Shown: piece after piece, positions 41,090 to 49,845 of the stretch | How the letters are laid out: each line of letters starts with the position of its first letter | How positions within the stretch are numbered: position 1 is the stretch's first letter | Source of the DNA: Kosakonia oryzae | GTDB lineage: Bacteria; Pseudomonadota; Gammaproteobacteria; Enterobacterales; Enterobacteriaceae | Reading direction: 5' to 3' | Length of the DNA: 64,000 nt | NCBI RefSeq assembly: GCF_001658025.2 | Contig: NZ_CP014007.2 | Span: 4,402,001-4,466,000, forward strand | Position numbers and translations under genes: made by a program | Notes under the pieces: generated by a model | Databases searched by the model: none | What the model was told of the DNA's origin: nothing | What the model saw: only the letters and a program-made list of their open reading frames with translations

Positions 41090-42487
41090 ATTTTTACCCG
41101 AGTCGCTAATTTTTGCCGCAAGGTGCTAAGCCGCGAAGAGAGCATCGCCGTTGAGGCGCTGGCTCAACCGCAGATGACGGTTATTCCGCGTGAGCAGCAC
41201 GCTATTTCCCGCAAAGATATCAGTGAAAATGCGCTCAAAGTGCTCTATCGTCTGAATAAAGCGGGCTACGACGCTTACCTGGTAGGCGGCGGCGTGCGCG
41301 ACTTATTGCTGGGCAAAAAACCCAAAGATTTTGATGTCACCACCAGCGCCACGCCGGATCAGGTACGCAAACTGTTCCGCAACTGCCGGCTGGTCGGCCG
41401 CCGTTTCCGCCTTGCACATGTCATGTTCGGCCCGGAAATTATTGAAGTTGCCACCTTCCGCGGTCATCACGACGAACAGCAAACCGATCGTTCTATTTCC
41501 CAGCGCGGCCAGAACGGTATGCTGCTGCGAGACAATATCTTCGGTTCTATCGAAGAAGATGCCCAGCGTCGCGACTTCACCATCAATAGCCTTTATTATA
41601 GCGTCGCCGATTTTACCGTGCGTGATTACGTCGGTGGCATGCGCGATCTGGAAGAGGGCGTGATTCGCCTGATTGGCAACCCGGAAACCCGCTACCGTGA
41701 AGATCCGGTGCGCATGCTGCGCGCGGTGCGCTTTGCCGCCAAGCTGGGGATGCGCATCAGTGAAGAGACGGCCGAGCCGATCCCACGTCTTGCCACATTA
41801 ATTAACGATGTTCCGCCCGCGCGTCTGTTTGAGGAATCCCTCAAACTGTTGCAGGCGGGCTATGGTTACGACACCTGCCGCTTACTGCGCGAATATGGCC
41901 TGTTCCAGCCCCTGTTCCCGACCATCACCCGCTACTTCACCGAAAAAGGTGACAGCCCGATGGAGCGCATTATTGAGCAGGTGCTGAAGAATACCGACAA
42001 CCGTATCCACAATGATATGCGCGTCAATCCGGCGTTCCTGTTTGCCGCTATGTTCTGGTATCCGCTGCTCGAGGAAGCGCAGCGCATCGCGCAGGAAGGC
42101 GGGCTTGCCTATTACGATGCATTCGCGCTGGCAATGAATGATGTGCTGGACGAAGCCTGTCGTTCGCTGGCCATTCCAAAACGCATTACGACGCTTATCC
42201 GTGATATCTGGCAGCTACAGCTACGCATGTCCCGCCGCCAGGGCAAACGCGCCTGGAAGCTGATGGAGCATCCGAAATTCCGCGCCGCTTACGATCTGCT
42301 GGCGCTGCGCGCCGAAGCGGAAAACAACGGCGAGCTGCAACGTCTGGCGAAATGGTGGGGTGAATTCCAGGTTTCAGCGCCGCCCGCACAAAAAGATATG
42401 CTGGATGATTTAGGCGAAGAGCCAGCAGAACGCCGCCGTCACCGTCGCCCGCGTAAACGTACGCCGCGCCGTGAGGGCAGTGCGTGA
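41090..42487 (+). CDS. pcnB: Poly(A) polymerase I, likely AUU start
   Basis: 465 residues when started at ATT 41090, exactly the E. coli length. Adds poly(A) tails to RNA 3' ends and promotes decay by PNPase. Nucleotidyltransferase motif LVGGGVRD (residues 65-72) with Asp pair KDFDVTT (80-82); RNA-binding region [11 protein letters not shown]; basic C-terminal tail ([14 protein letters not shown]). There is no ATG or GTG near the family N-terminus ([16 protein letters not shown]), but ATT with GAGGTG 5 nt upstream fits. E. coli pcnB is known to start at AUU, which limits its expression. A seven-codon in-frame extension to a TTG at 41069 is less likely. Confidence 0.93.
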   Translation: MFTRVANFCRKVLSREESIAVEALAQPQMTVIPREQHAISRKDISENALKVLYRLNKAGYDAYLVGGGVRDLLLGKKPKDFDVTTSATPDQVRKLFRNCRLVGRRFRLAHVMFGPEIIEVATFRGHHDEQQTDRSISQRGQNGMLLRDNIFGSIEEDAQRRDFTINSLYYSVADFTVRDYVGGMRDLEEGVIRLIGNPETRYREDPVRMLRAVRFAAKLGMRISEETAEPIPRLATLINDVPPARLFEESLKLLQAGYGYDTCRLLREYGLFQPLFPTITRYFTEKGDSPMERIIEQVLKNTDNRIHNDMRVNPAFLFAAMFWYPLLEEAQRIAQEGGLAYYDAFALAMNDVLDEACRSLAIPKRITTLIRDIWQLQLRMSRRQGKRAWKLMEHPKFRAAYDLLALRAEAENNGELQRLAKWWGEFQVSAPPAQKDMLDDLGEEPAERRRHRRPRKRTPRREGSA

Positions 42488-42963
42488 CCCTCGCTTACAT
42501 CGCGCTGGGCAGCAATCTCGCATCGCCGCTTGATCAGGTCAACGCGGCGATCGCCGCCCTCGGCGAAATCCCACACAGCCGCATTGTGGCAGTATCTTCG
42601 CTCTACCGCACTCCCCCGCTCGGGCCGCCGGATCAGCCGGATTATCTCAACGCTGCCGTGGCGCTGGAGACAACGCTTGCGCCGGAAGCGCTGCTCGATC
42701 ACACCCAACGGATTGAGTTGCAGCAGGGCCGCGTACGTAAAGCGGAGCGCTGGGGGCCACGCACACTCGATCTCGATATTATGTTGTTCGGTGCCTTAAC
42801 GCTGAATACGCAGCGCCTGACGGTGCCGCATTACGATATGAAAAACCGGGGTTTTATGCTGTGGCCGCTGTTTGAAATCGCCCCCGATCTGTACTTCCCG
42901 GATGGTGCTTCGCTGCGAGCCACGCTGGAATTGCTCAACGCGCCAAAACCCGAAGCCTGGTAA
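42484..42963 (+). CDS. folK: 6-hydroxymethyl-7,8-dihydropterin pyrophosphokinase
   Basis: 159 residues, same as E. coli. Transfers pyrophosphate from ATP in folate synthesis. Signature [19 protein letters not shown] is conserved, including the Mg-binding Asp pair (DLDI). GTG start at 42484 overlaps the pcnB TGA (GTGA), so folK is translationally coupled to pcnB. In E. coli a fimbrial cluster separates folK from panB; here panB follows after about 100 bp. Confidence 0.96.
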   Translation: MTLAYIALGSNLASPLDQVNAAIAALGEIPHSRIVAVSSLYRTPPLGPPDQPDYLNAAVALETTLAPEALLDHTQRIELQQGRVRKAERWGPRTLDLDIMLFGALTLNTQRLTVPHYDMKNRGFMLWPLFEIAPDLYFPDGASLRATLELLNAPKPEAW

Positions 42964-43062
42964 TTCCCCCTGCTGCCTCGTTGAGGCGGCCTAAAATCAT
43001 TGCCCACCTGAATGTTACTGATAGAATGCGCCAAAACACGCTTTGAACTATCAGGAAACACT

Positions 43063-43854
43063 ATGAAACCTACCACCATCTCCTGGCTGCATAAGTGTAA
43101 ACAGGATAAGAAACGCTTCGCGACAATCACCGCTTACGACTACAGCTTCGCCAAATTGTTTGCCGAAGAAGGGATTAACGTGATGCTGGTTGGCGACTCG
43201 TTAGGGATGACGGTACAAGGTCATGATTCCACCCTGCCCGTCACCGTGTCAGATATCGCTTATCACACACAAGCGGTGCGCCGTGGTGCTCCGGCATGCC
43301 TGCTGCTCGCCGATCTGCCGTTTATGGCGTATGCCACGCCGGAACAGGCCTTTGAGAATTCCGCCATCGTGATGCGCGCAGGCGCCAATATGGTGAAAAT
43401 TGAAGGCGGCCGCTGGCTGGCGCCGACGGTAAAAATGCTCACCGAACGCGCGGTGCCGGTGTGCGGTCATCTCGGCCTGACGCCGCAATCGGTCAATATT
43501 TTCGGCGGTTACAAAGTTCAGGGGCGCGGCGACGCAGCTCAGGGGCTGCTTGACGATGCGCTGGCGCTGGAAGCTGCCGGAGCGCAACTGCTGGTGCTGG
43601 AGTGCGTGCCGGTTGAACTGGCGCAGCGCATTACCGCCGCATTAACCATTCCAGTAATCGGAATTGGCGCAGGCAATGTTACCGACGGTCAGATTCTGGT
43701 TATGCATGACGCTTTTGGCATCACTGGCGGCCATATTCCTAAATTTGCTAAAAATTTCCTCAATGAAGCAGGCGACATGCGCGCAGCGGTCAGGCAGTAT
43801 GTTGCCGAAGTCGAGTCCGGCGTCTATCCGGGCGAAGAACACAGTTTCCATTAA
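43063..43854 (+). CDS. panB: 3-methyl-2-oxobutanoate hydroxymethyltransferase
   Basis: 263 residues (E. coli 264). First committed step of pantothenate synthesis: adds a hydroxymethyl from methylene-THF to alpha-ketoisovalerate; decameric TIM barrel. Metal-ligand regions [17 protein letters not shown] and KIEGG are intact, as is the C-terminal IGIGAG motif. ATG 43063 ([13 protein letters not shown]) has AGGAAA upstream; earlier in-frame codons lack homology. panC starts 11 bp after. Confidence 0.97.
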   Translation: MKPTTISWLHKCKQDKKRFATITAYDYSFAKLFAEEGINVMLVGDSLGMTVQGHDSTLPVTVSDIAYHTQAVRRGAPACLLLADLPFMAYATPEQAFENSAIVMRAGANMVKIEGGRWLAPTVKMLTERAVPVCGHLGLTPQSVNIFGGYKVQGRGDAAQGLLDDALALEAAGAQLLVLECVPVELAQRITAALTIPVIGIGAGNVTDGQILVMHDAFGITGGHIPKFAKNFLNEAGDMRAAVRQYVAEVESGVYPGEEHSFH

Positions 43855-43865
43855 GGAGTCCTGTT

Positions 43866-44729
43866 GTGTTGATTATTGAAACACTCCCGCTGCTGCGTCA
43901 GCATATTCGCCGACTGCGTCAGGAAGGGAAACGTATTGCGCTGGTCCCGACCATGGGTAACCTGCACGATGGCCATATGAAGCTGGTCGATGAAGCAAAA
44001 GCCCGCGCCGACGTAGTAGTAGTGAGCATTTTTGTGAACCCGATGCAATTCGACCGTCCGGACGATCTGGCGCGCTATCCGCGTACCTTGCAGGATGATT
44101 GCGAAAAGCTGAACAAGCGCAAGGTGGATTTTGTCTTCGCGCCTGCACCTGCCGATATCTATCCGCAGGGCACCGAAGGTCAAACCTATGTTGACGTACC
44201 GGGCCTCTCCACCATGCTGGAGGGTGCCAGCCGTCCAGGGCATTTCCGCGGCGTTTCTACCATCGTCAGCAAGTTGTTTAATCTGGTACAGCCGGATATC
44301 GCCTGCTTCGGCGAGAAGGATTACCAGCAGTTGCAGCTGATCCGCAAAATGGTGGCCGATATGGGCTATGACATTGAGATCGTCGGCGTACCAACGGTCC
44401 GCGCGAAAGATGGTCTGGCACTGAGTTCACGCAACGGTTACCTCACCGCTGACGAGCGTAAAATCGCTCCGGCATTGAGCAAAGTGATGAATGCCACTGC
44501 GGAGAAATTGCAAACTGGTGTGAGTGACGAAGAAGAGCTGATCGCCATTGCAGCCCAGGAAATCAACGATGCTGGTCTGCGCGCTGACGATATCCAGATC
44601 CGCGACGCCGACACGCTGGAAGCGCTTTCGGCCAAAAGCCAGCGGGCGGTGATTTTAATGGCGGCATGGCTCGGACAGGCGCGCCTTATCGACAATAAAG
44701 TGGTTGAACTTGCCCGCCAGGCAGGGTAA
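43866..44729 (+). CDS. panC: Pantothenate synthetase
   Basis: 287 residues (E. coli 283; extra RQAG at the C-terminus). ATP-dependent condensation of pantoate with beta-alanine. The nucleotidyl-transferase motif [10 protein letters not shown] (His34, His37) and the KMSKS-like region ([10 protein letters not shown]) are present. The start is GTG 43866 (decoded [11 protein letters not shown]) with AAGGAG 9 nt upstream. Beta-alanine comes from PanD, encoded 127 bp downstream; the E. coli yadD gene that normally intervenes is absent. Confidence 0.97.
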   Translation: MLIIETLPLLRQHIRRLRQEGKRIALVPTMGNLHDGHMKLVDEAKARADVVVVSIFVNPMQFDRPDDLARYPRTLQDDCEKLNKRKVDFVFAPAPADIYPQGTEGQTYVDVPGLSTMLEGASRPGHFRGVSTIVSKLFNLVQPDIACFGEKDYQQLQLIRKMVADMGYDIEIVGVPTVRAKDGLALSSRNGYLTADERKIAPALSKVMNATAEKLQTGVSDEEELIAIAAQEINDAGLRADDIQIRDADTLEALSAKSQRAVILMAAWLGQARLIDNKVVELARQAG

Positions 44730-44856
44730 AAATTTCGCCAGGACTCCACTCTCGTTAAGACTTTTCACGGTCGACGGGAGTGAAATGAGCATGCGGGGAA
44801 ATGCAGGATGCCGCCCCTCATTTTTAGCTGACTTATCCGTAATGAAGGTTTAACTC

Positions 44857-45237
44857 ATGATTCGCACAATGCTGCAAGGCAAGCTCCACCGCGTCAAAGT
44901 GACACAGGCCGACCTGCACTATGAAGGTTCCTGCGCTATTGACCAGGATTTCCTTGAGGCGGCTGGTATTCTCGAATATGAAGCCATCGATATCTATAAC
45001 GTGACCAACGGCAAACGCTTCTCAACCTACGCTATTGCCGGGGAACGTGGTTCCAGAATTATTTCGGTTAACGGCGCAGCGGCGCACTGCGCAGACGTGG
45101 GCGATATCCTGATTATCGCCAGCTACGTTACCGTACCGGATGAGGTTGCCCGTAGCTGGCAGCCGAAAGTGGCCTATTTTGACGGCGACAACGAAATGAA
45201 ACGCACCGCGAAAGCTGTGCCGGTTCAGGTTGCCTGA
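44857..45237 (+). CDS. panD: Aspartate 1-decarboxylase precursor
   Basis: 126 residues. Makes beta-alanine for pantothenate. It self-cleaves between Gly24 and Ser25 (HYEGSCAID), generating the pyruvoyl cofactor; this needs the PanZ maturation factor in enterics. ATG at 44857 with GAAGG upstream. Stop lies only 5 bp from the convergent yadE stop. Confidence 0.98.
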   Translation: MIRTMLQGKLHRVKVTQADLHYEGSCAIDQDFLEAAGILEYEAIDIYNVTNGKRFSTYAIAGERGSRIISVNGAAAHCADVGDILIIASYVTVPDEVARSWQPKVAYFDGDNEMKRTAKAVPVQVA

Positions 45238-45242
45238 TTCCC

Positions 45243-46487
45243 CTACCCCTGCGGCTGGTTACTGATCAGCCGCGCCATCGTTTCCAGCGAATCCGTTCTT
45301 AGCACGTACAAACGCTTCAGCAAGAACGGATTATCGCCCGGCTTCACTTTCCCGCGTACTGTCGTGACCGCCATATGAAAACCGGCGTCATTGGCCGCTT
45401 TTATCGCGAGCTCGTTATAACCGCCAAACGGGTAGGAAAGATAGAGCACGTGCGGGTTGAACTGCGCCAGCGCCCGGCGGGAGCGTTTAAAATCAAACAG
45501 GATGTTGTGGTAGCTGCGGCTGAGCAATATCGGGTGCATCGTGCCATCGACCCGGTGCAGGAAGTGCGTATGCGACTGCACGTCAAACACGTCACGCATG
45601 CTGTTCAGCTCCGACACGCTCATAAACTGTAACGACTTCGGATCCCATTTCTGCGGCTTCAGTTTAATGCGCGAGGAGATAATAAACGCCGTCGCTTTAA
45701 AACCGTATTCACGCAGGATCGGGTAAGCGTAACAGTTGACCGATTTCAGGCCATCATCAAAGGTGATCACCACCGAACGTGCGGGCAGGTTCATGCGGTT
45801 ACGCACATAGCCTTCAAGCTGATACATCGACAGCGTGGTATATCCCTGATCGCGCAGCCAGGTCATCTGGTTAGTAAAAGCGCGTACCGACGTGGTGGTG
45901 GAGGTATGACGGAAACGGGTGTTTTCCTCGTCGCGCAGAATGTGATGGTAGGTCAGCACCGGAATACCACTGTCTTCCTGCGCATCCAGGCTGCTTACCC
46001 AGGCCAGCCGGTTGCCGATGCGGATCTGGAACCAGGTCTGGTTCAGGCGATCTTTCAGCTTATCGATAATGGGATAACGCAGGTTTTCCGCCAGCGTACC
46101 AAATTGTTCACTGCGGTTATCCGGTGCCGTATACAGCGGCGTATCCTGCCACGTTACCAGATTCTGGTTACTCAGCGGCTTATTCAGATCGCCAAGGCTG
46201 TCCTCAACGCGCTGCTTGCCTTCCACCGCGCTCAGGTGGCCTTTATCGATAAAACCGCTGCCAAAGCCGAAGCGAAAGGCGTAGTAATCCTCTGCGCCCG
46301 GCACCACCGCCAGAATTTGCCCGGCGCGAATATTGCCGACCGTCACCACTCTGTCGCCGACCTGCGCCCAGATATTGGCATCCTCGTTGGTTTGCATATA
46401 GCGCGCAGGAATGCGCTGTTCACTGACAATGCTGGCAGACGCGCTACAGGTAACCAGTAGCAGCAGAAGGGTAATCAAACGCGACAT
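45243..46487 (-). CDS. yadE: Putative polysaccharide deacetylase YadE
   Basis: 414 residues (E. coli about 409). A predicted signal peptide ([19 protein letters not shown]) precedes a region that may form SH3-like modules (residues 30-165). The NodB-type deacetylase domain follows, with TFDDG at 242-246 and the metal motif SHTH at 305-308. This suggests a periplasmic or surface carbohydrate deacetylase; substrate unknown. The Cys at residue 14 could suggest a lipoprotein, but the lipobox is poor. Convergent with panD. Confidence 0.9.
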   Translation of the reverse strand: MSRLITLLLLLVTCSASASIVSEQRIPARYMQTNEDANIWAQVGDRVVTVGNIRAGQILAVVPGAEDYYAFRFGFGSGFIDKGHLSAVEGKQRVEDSLGDLNKPLSNQNLVTWQDTPLYTAPDNRSEQFGTLAENLRYPIIDKLKDRLNQTWFQIRIGNRLAWVSSLDAQEDSGIPVLTYHHILRDEENTRFRHTSTTTSVRAFTNQMTWLRDQGYTTLSMYQLEGYVRNRMNLPARSVVITFDDGLKSVNCYAYPILREYGFKATAFIISSRIKLKPQKWDPKSLQFMSVSELNSMRDVFDVQSHTHFLHRVDGTMHPILLSRSYHNILFDFKRSRRALAQFNPHVLYLSYPFGGYNELAIKAANDAGFHMAVTTVRGKVKPGDNPFLLKRLYVLRTDSLETMARLISNQPQG

Positions 46488-46558
46488 GAGACGAACCGGG
46501 TTGAGAGACTGTCATTAGTGTAACAAAACTGCACATATTCAAAGGCCGGAGTAAGTAC

Positions 46559-46609
46559 AAAAAACAGCCTGTTCAGATAGGCTGGCTCTCTTGTGCAAAA
46601 GAGCCAGCC
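46559..46609 (-). terminator. Overlapping hairpins after yadH (terminator)
   Basis: Minus strand: GGCTGGCTCT pairs with AGAGCCAGCC (plus 46580-46609). Part of the second arm (CAGCC) can instead pair with GGCTG (CAGCCTATCTGAACAGGCTG, plus about 46564-46583), followed by TTTTTT. The second is the likely terminator; the first would compete with it. Confidence 0.7.
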
Positions 46610-46617
46610 CGCAGAGA

Positions 46618-47388
46618 TTAGCTGCGCAGCCCGCGGCCGCGATTAATCAAGTACCAGCAAATAAAATAGAAAGCGATGATAAACACCACCAGCACGGCCA
46701 CAGTGGTGAACAGCGGAACGTCGGTAATGCCGAGGAAACCAAAACGGAAGCCGCTGATCATATAGACTATCGGGTTCAGGTGCGACAGCGCCTGCCAGAA
46801 CGGCGGCAGCAGCGTCAGGGAGTAAAATACCCCGCCCAGATAGGTCAACGGTGTCAGCACAAAGGTCGGGATCAGGCTGATATCGTCAAAGGTTTTGGCA
46901 AACACCGCATTCAGCAGACCGGCCAGCGAAAACAGCACGGCGGTCAGCAGCAGCGTTAAACCGACAAACAGCCATGAATGCACCTGAAACGGCACGAAAA
47001 ACAGCGAAACGGCAGTAACCAGAATACCGACGCACAGCCCGCGCGCCACGCCGCCGCCAACATAGCCAGCAATAATCACATGCGTCGGAACCGGCGCGAC
47101 CAGCAGCTCTTCAATATTGCGCTGAAACTTAGCGCTGAAGAATGACGATGCGACGTTGGCGTAAGCGTTAGTGATCACTGCCATCATGATCAGCCCCGGC
47201 ACGATAAACTGCATGTAGGTGAAACCGTGCATTTCACCAATCCGCGAACCGATCAGATTGCCGAAAATAATAAAGTAGAGCGTCATGGTGATCACTGGCG
47301 GCACCAGCGTTTGTACCCAGATCCGCATGAAACGCTGGATCTCTTTGTACCAGATACTCTTCAGCGCCACCCAATAGAGCTGCATCAT
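46618..47388 (-). CDS. yadH: ABC-2 type transporter permease YadH
   Basis: 256 residues, as in E. coli. Six hydrophobic helices of the ABC-2 export family (NodJ/DrrB-like); the conserved ABC-2 region NPIVYMISGFRFGFLG is near residue 210. Partner of YadG; the substrate is not known. The ATG at 47388 overlaps the yadG stop by 4 nt. Confidence 0.93.
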   Translation of the reverse strand: MMQLYWVALKSIWYKEIQRFMRIWVQTLVPPVITMTLYFIIFGNLIGSRIGEMHGFTYMQFIVPGLIMMAVITNAYANVASSFFSAKFQRNIEELLVAPVPTHVIIAGYVGGGVARGLCVGILVTAVSLFFVPFQVHSWLFVGLTLLLTAVLFSLAGLLNAVFAKTFDDISLIPTFVLTPLTYLGGVFYSLTLLPPFWQALSHLNPIVYMISGFRFGFLGITDVPLFTTVAVLVVFIIAFYFICWYLINRGRGLRS

Positions 47389-48311
47389 GCGCTTTCTCCT
47401 TTTCTGTCATGAACCAGCGTGACAAACAGCTCTTCGAGACGGTTGGCTTTGTTACGCATACTCAACACCTGTATACCCTGCGCACTGAGCTGGCTGAAAA
47501 CGCTGTTCACCCCCTGCTCGCGCAGCACTTCGACTTCCAGCGTGGAAGTATCCACCAGCCGGTACTGATACCCCTCCAGCTTCGGCAGCGGGCATTTCGG
47601 CGCCAAATCGAGAATAAAAGTTTCCGATTTCAGTTTGGAAAGCAGCGCTTTCATCGAGGTGTTTTCGATCAAATCGCCGCGCTGAATGATGCCGATATTG
47701 CGGCACAGCATCTCCGCCTCTTCCAGATAGTGGGTGGTGAGGATAATGGTGGTGCCTTTATCGTTCAGATCTTTCAGGAAGCCCCACATGGAACGACGCA
47801 GTTCAATATCCACGCCTGCGGTCGGCTCATCGAGGATCAGCAGTTTCGGTTCATGCATCAGCGCACGGGCGATCATCAGGCGACGCTTCATACCGCCGGA
47901 GAGCATCCGCGCGCGTTCGTTACGTTTTTCCCACAGATCAAGCTGGTTCAGGTATTTTTCGCTGCGCACCAGCGCTTCTTTGCGATCCACACCGTAGTAG
48001 CCCGCCTGGTTCACCACGATCTGCTGGACGGTTTCAAACGGGTTAAAGTTAAACTCTTGTGGCACCAGCCCCAGCTGGCGTTTGGCGTTGACCACATCTT
48101 TTTCCAGGTCATAGCCAAAGACGCTGACGCGCCCGGACGTTTTATTGACCAGCGAACTGATGATGCCGATGGTGGTGGATTTCCCTGCGCCATTCGGTCC
48201 AAGAAGCGCGTAGAAATCCCCGGCTTCTACTTTCAGGTCAATACCGCGCAGCGCCTGAACGCCGCCCGGATAGGTTTTTTTAAGCTGCTCAAGCTCCAGT
48301 GCAATGGTCAT
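47385..48311 (-). CDS. yadG: ABC transporter ATPase YadG
   Basis: 308 residues, same as E. coli. Walker A GPNGAGKST (near residue 38), Q-loop VPQEFN, signature LSGGMKRR, Walker B LLILDEPTAGVD, switch TTHYLEEAE. Domain arrangement matches ATPases of the DrrA/CcmA group that export drugs or lipids, but no substrate is established. ATG at 48311. Divergent from can. Confidence 0.94.
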   Translation of the reverse strand: MTIALELEQLKKTYPGGVQALRGIDLKVEAGDFYALLGPNGAGKSTTIGIISSLVNKTSGRVSVFGYDLEKDVVNAKRQLGLVPQEFNFNPFETVQQIVVNQAGYYGVDRKEALVRSEKYLNQLDLWEKRNERARMLSGGMKRRLMIARALMHEPKLLILDEPTAGVDIELRRSMWGFLKDLNDKGTTIILTTHYLEEAEMLCRNIGIIQRGDLIENTSMKALLSKLKSETFILDLAPKCPLPKLEGYQYRLVDTSTLEVEVLREQGVNSVFSQLSAQGIQVLSMRNKANRLEELFVTLVHDRKGESA

Positions 48312-48413
48312 GAAATATCGCTTACCTTTTTTACACTCGATGTGTAGTTTTAAAAGAGGAAGAGTTCACCTATATTAGCGCAACGCACTTACCGTTACAG
48401 GTTATCCACTTCC

Positions 48414-49076
48414 ATGAAGGACATAGATACACTCATCAGCAATAACGCACTATGGTCAAAAATGCTGGTGGAAGAAGATCCCGGTTTTTTTGCCACGCTG
48501 GCACAAGCACAAAAACCGCGTTTCCTCTGGATTGGATGCTCCGATTCCCGCGTACCAGCCGAGCGCCTTACCGGCCTCGAACCCGGCGAACTGTTTGTTC
48601 ATCGTAATGTCGCCAACCTGGTGATTCATACCGACCTGAACTGCCTCTCCGTTGTGCAGTACGCGGTGGACGTGCTGGAAGTCGAACACATCATCATCTG
48701 CGGTCACTACGGCTGCGGCGGCGTGCAGGCGGCGGTTGAAAATCCTGAACTTGGGCTTATCGATAACTGGCTGCTGCACATCCGCGATATCTGGTTTAAA
48801 CATAGCTCGCTGCTCGGCGAGATACCGGCAGAGAGCCGCTTCGATACCCTGTGCGAGCTGAACGTCATGGAACAGGTTTACAACCTGGGCCATTCAACAA
48901 TCATGCGATCCGCCTGGAAACGCGGCCAGAAAGTGACGATTCACGGCTGGGCCTACGGCATTCACGACGGCCTGCTGCGCAATCTGGAAGTGAGCGCAAC
49001 CAACCGCGAATCGCTGGAGCAGCGTTATCGCCAGGGCGTCTCCAACCTCAGTAAGAAGCACAACAACCACAAATAA
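48414..49076 (+). CDS. can: Beta-class carbonic anhydrase 2
   Basis: 220 residues, like E. coli Can (yadF). Interconverts CO2 and bicarbonate; needed for growth in air. Zinc ligands Cys42 (with the Asp44-Arg46 pair in CSDSRVPAE) and the His-Cys pair of CGHYGCGG are present. ATG at 48414 is preceded by a poor ribosome-binding site. A strong terminator follows, and hpt is convergent. Confidence 0.97.
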   Translation: MKDIDTLISNNALWSKMLVEEDPGFFATLAQAQKPRFLWIGCSDSRVPAERLTGLEPGELFVHRNVANLVIHTDLNCLSVVQYAVDVLEVEHIIICGHYGCGGVQAAVENPELGLIDNWLLHIRDIWFKHSSLLGEIPAESRFDTLCELNVMEQVYNLGHSTIMRSAWKRGQKVTIHGWAYGIHDGLLRNLEVSATNRESLEQRYRQGVSNLSKKHNNHK

Positions 49077-49080
49077 TCAC

Positions 49081-49107
49081 TCGGGGCCAGCGGCCCCGAT
49101 TTTTTTA
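49081..49107 (+). terminator. Terminator after can, overlapping hpt stop
   Basis: TCGGGGCC-AGC-GGCCCCGA followed by seven T. The T-run overlaps the end of the convergent hpt gene (TAA on the minus strand). Confidence 0.9.
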
Positions 49108-49641
49108 TTCGTCCAGCAGAACCACTTTGCCGACATACGGCAGATGACGGTAGCGCTGCGCGTAGTCAATCCCGTAGCCCACCACAAACTCGTCCGGAAT
49201 AGCAAAACCGACAAACTCCACCGGCACGTCCACTTCGCGGCGGGAAGGTTTATCCAGCAGCGTACAGATCGCCAGCGATTTCGGTTCGCGCAGGCTAAGA
49301 ATTTCACGTACTTTCGACAGCGTGTTACCGGAATCAATAATATCTTCGACGATCAACACATCTTTGCCGCGAATATCTTCGTCAAGATCCTTCAGGATTT
49401 TCACGTCACGCGTGGTGGACATACCGCTGCCATAGCTGGAGGCGGTCATAAAATCGACTTCGTGAGAAACCTGCACTTCACGGCATAAATCCGCCATGAA
49501 CATAAATGATCCGCGCAGCAGGCCAACCAGCACCATTTCGCTGCCGCTATCTTTGTAACGCTCAGTGATTTGACGACCCAGTTCAGCGATACGCGCTTTG
49601 ATCTCCGCTTCCGGGATCATCACTTCCACAGTGTGTTTCAT
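49105..49641 (-). CDS. hpt: Hypoxanthine phosphoribosyltransferase
   Basis: 178 residues, equal to E. coli. Salvages hypoxanthine (and guanine more weakly) to IMP/GMP. The PRPP-binding loop [14 protein letters not shown] (near residue 100) and the flexible-loop Ser-Tyr (ASSYGSG) are conserved. I chose ATG 49641 ([13 protein letters not shown]) by homology; other in-frame ATGs lie 4 and 11 codons upstream, and the ribosome-binding site is not clear. Confidence 0.97.
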   Translation of the reverse strand: MKHTVEVMIPEAEIKARIAELGRQITERYKDSGSEMVLVGLLRGSFMFMADLCREVQVSHEVDFMTASSYGSGMSTTRDVKILKDLDEDIRGKDVLIVEDIIDSGNTLSKVREILSLREPKSLAICTLLDKPSRREVDVPVEFVGFAIPDEFVVGYGIDYAQRYRHLPYVGKVVLLDE

Positions 49642-49764
49642 TTTACTAACCATTTGATTTAAAGAGTAAATCACTCAATCACTGGCGATTGCCTGACGAA
49701 TTGAGAATTAAGACGCAAAGTATACCAGCAAATTGATTTTCATTGGCTATCGAACAAGAAAGCT

Positions 49765-49803
49765 CATTTTGTGATGACGATCACATTTGTTAATGACTAT
49801 AAT
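49765..49803 (+). promoter_or_regulatory. gcd promoter with overlapping CRP site
   Basis: TGTGA-TGACGA-TCACA (49770-49785) is a perfect CRP core palindrome. A consensus TATAAT lies at 49798-49803; the -35 position (49775-49780) falls inside the CRP site. This layout predicts repression of gcd by cAMP-CRP, consistent with reports for E. coli gcd. The same site could also influence hpt. Confidence 0.8.
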
Positions 49804-49845
49804 TATCTGCTATCAAAAAATTAACAACTTAGATGAGTGTCTTTT

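Noticed and set aside
44730-44856. Short gene (yadD equivalent) between panC and panD
   Set aside because: Only 127 bp remain, without a plausible start, ribosome-binding site or open frame of useful length; only a weak GGGG/CCCC stem is visible.
47409-48347. 312-codon plus-strand open frame over yadG
   Set aside because: Antisense shadow of yadG; no domain or start signal.
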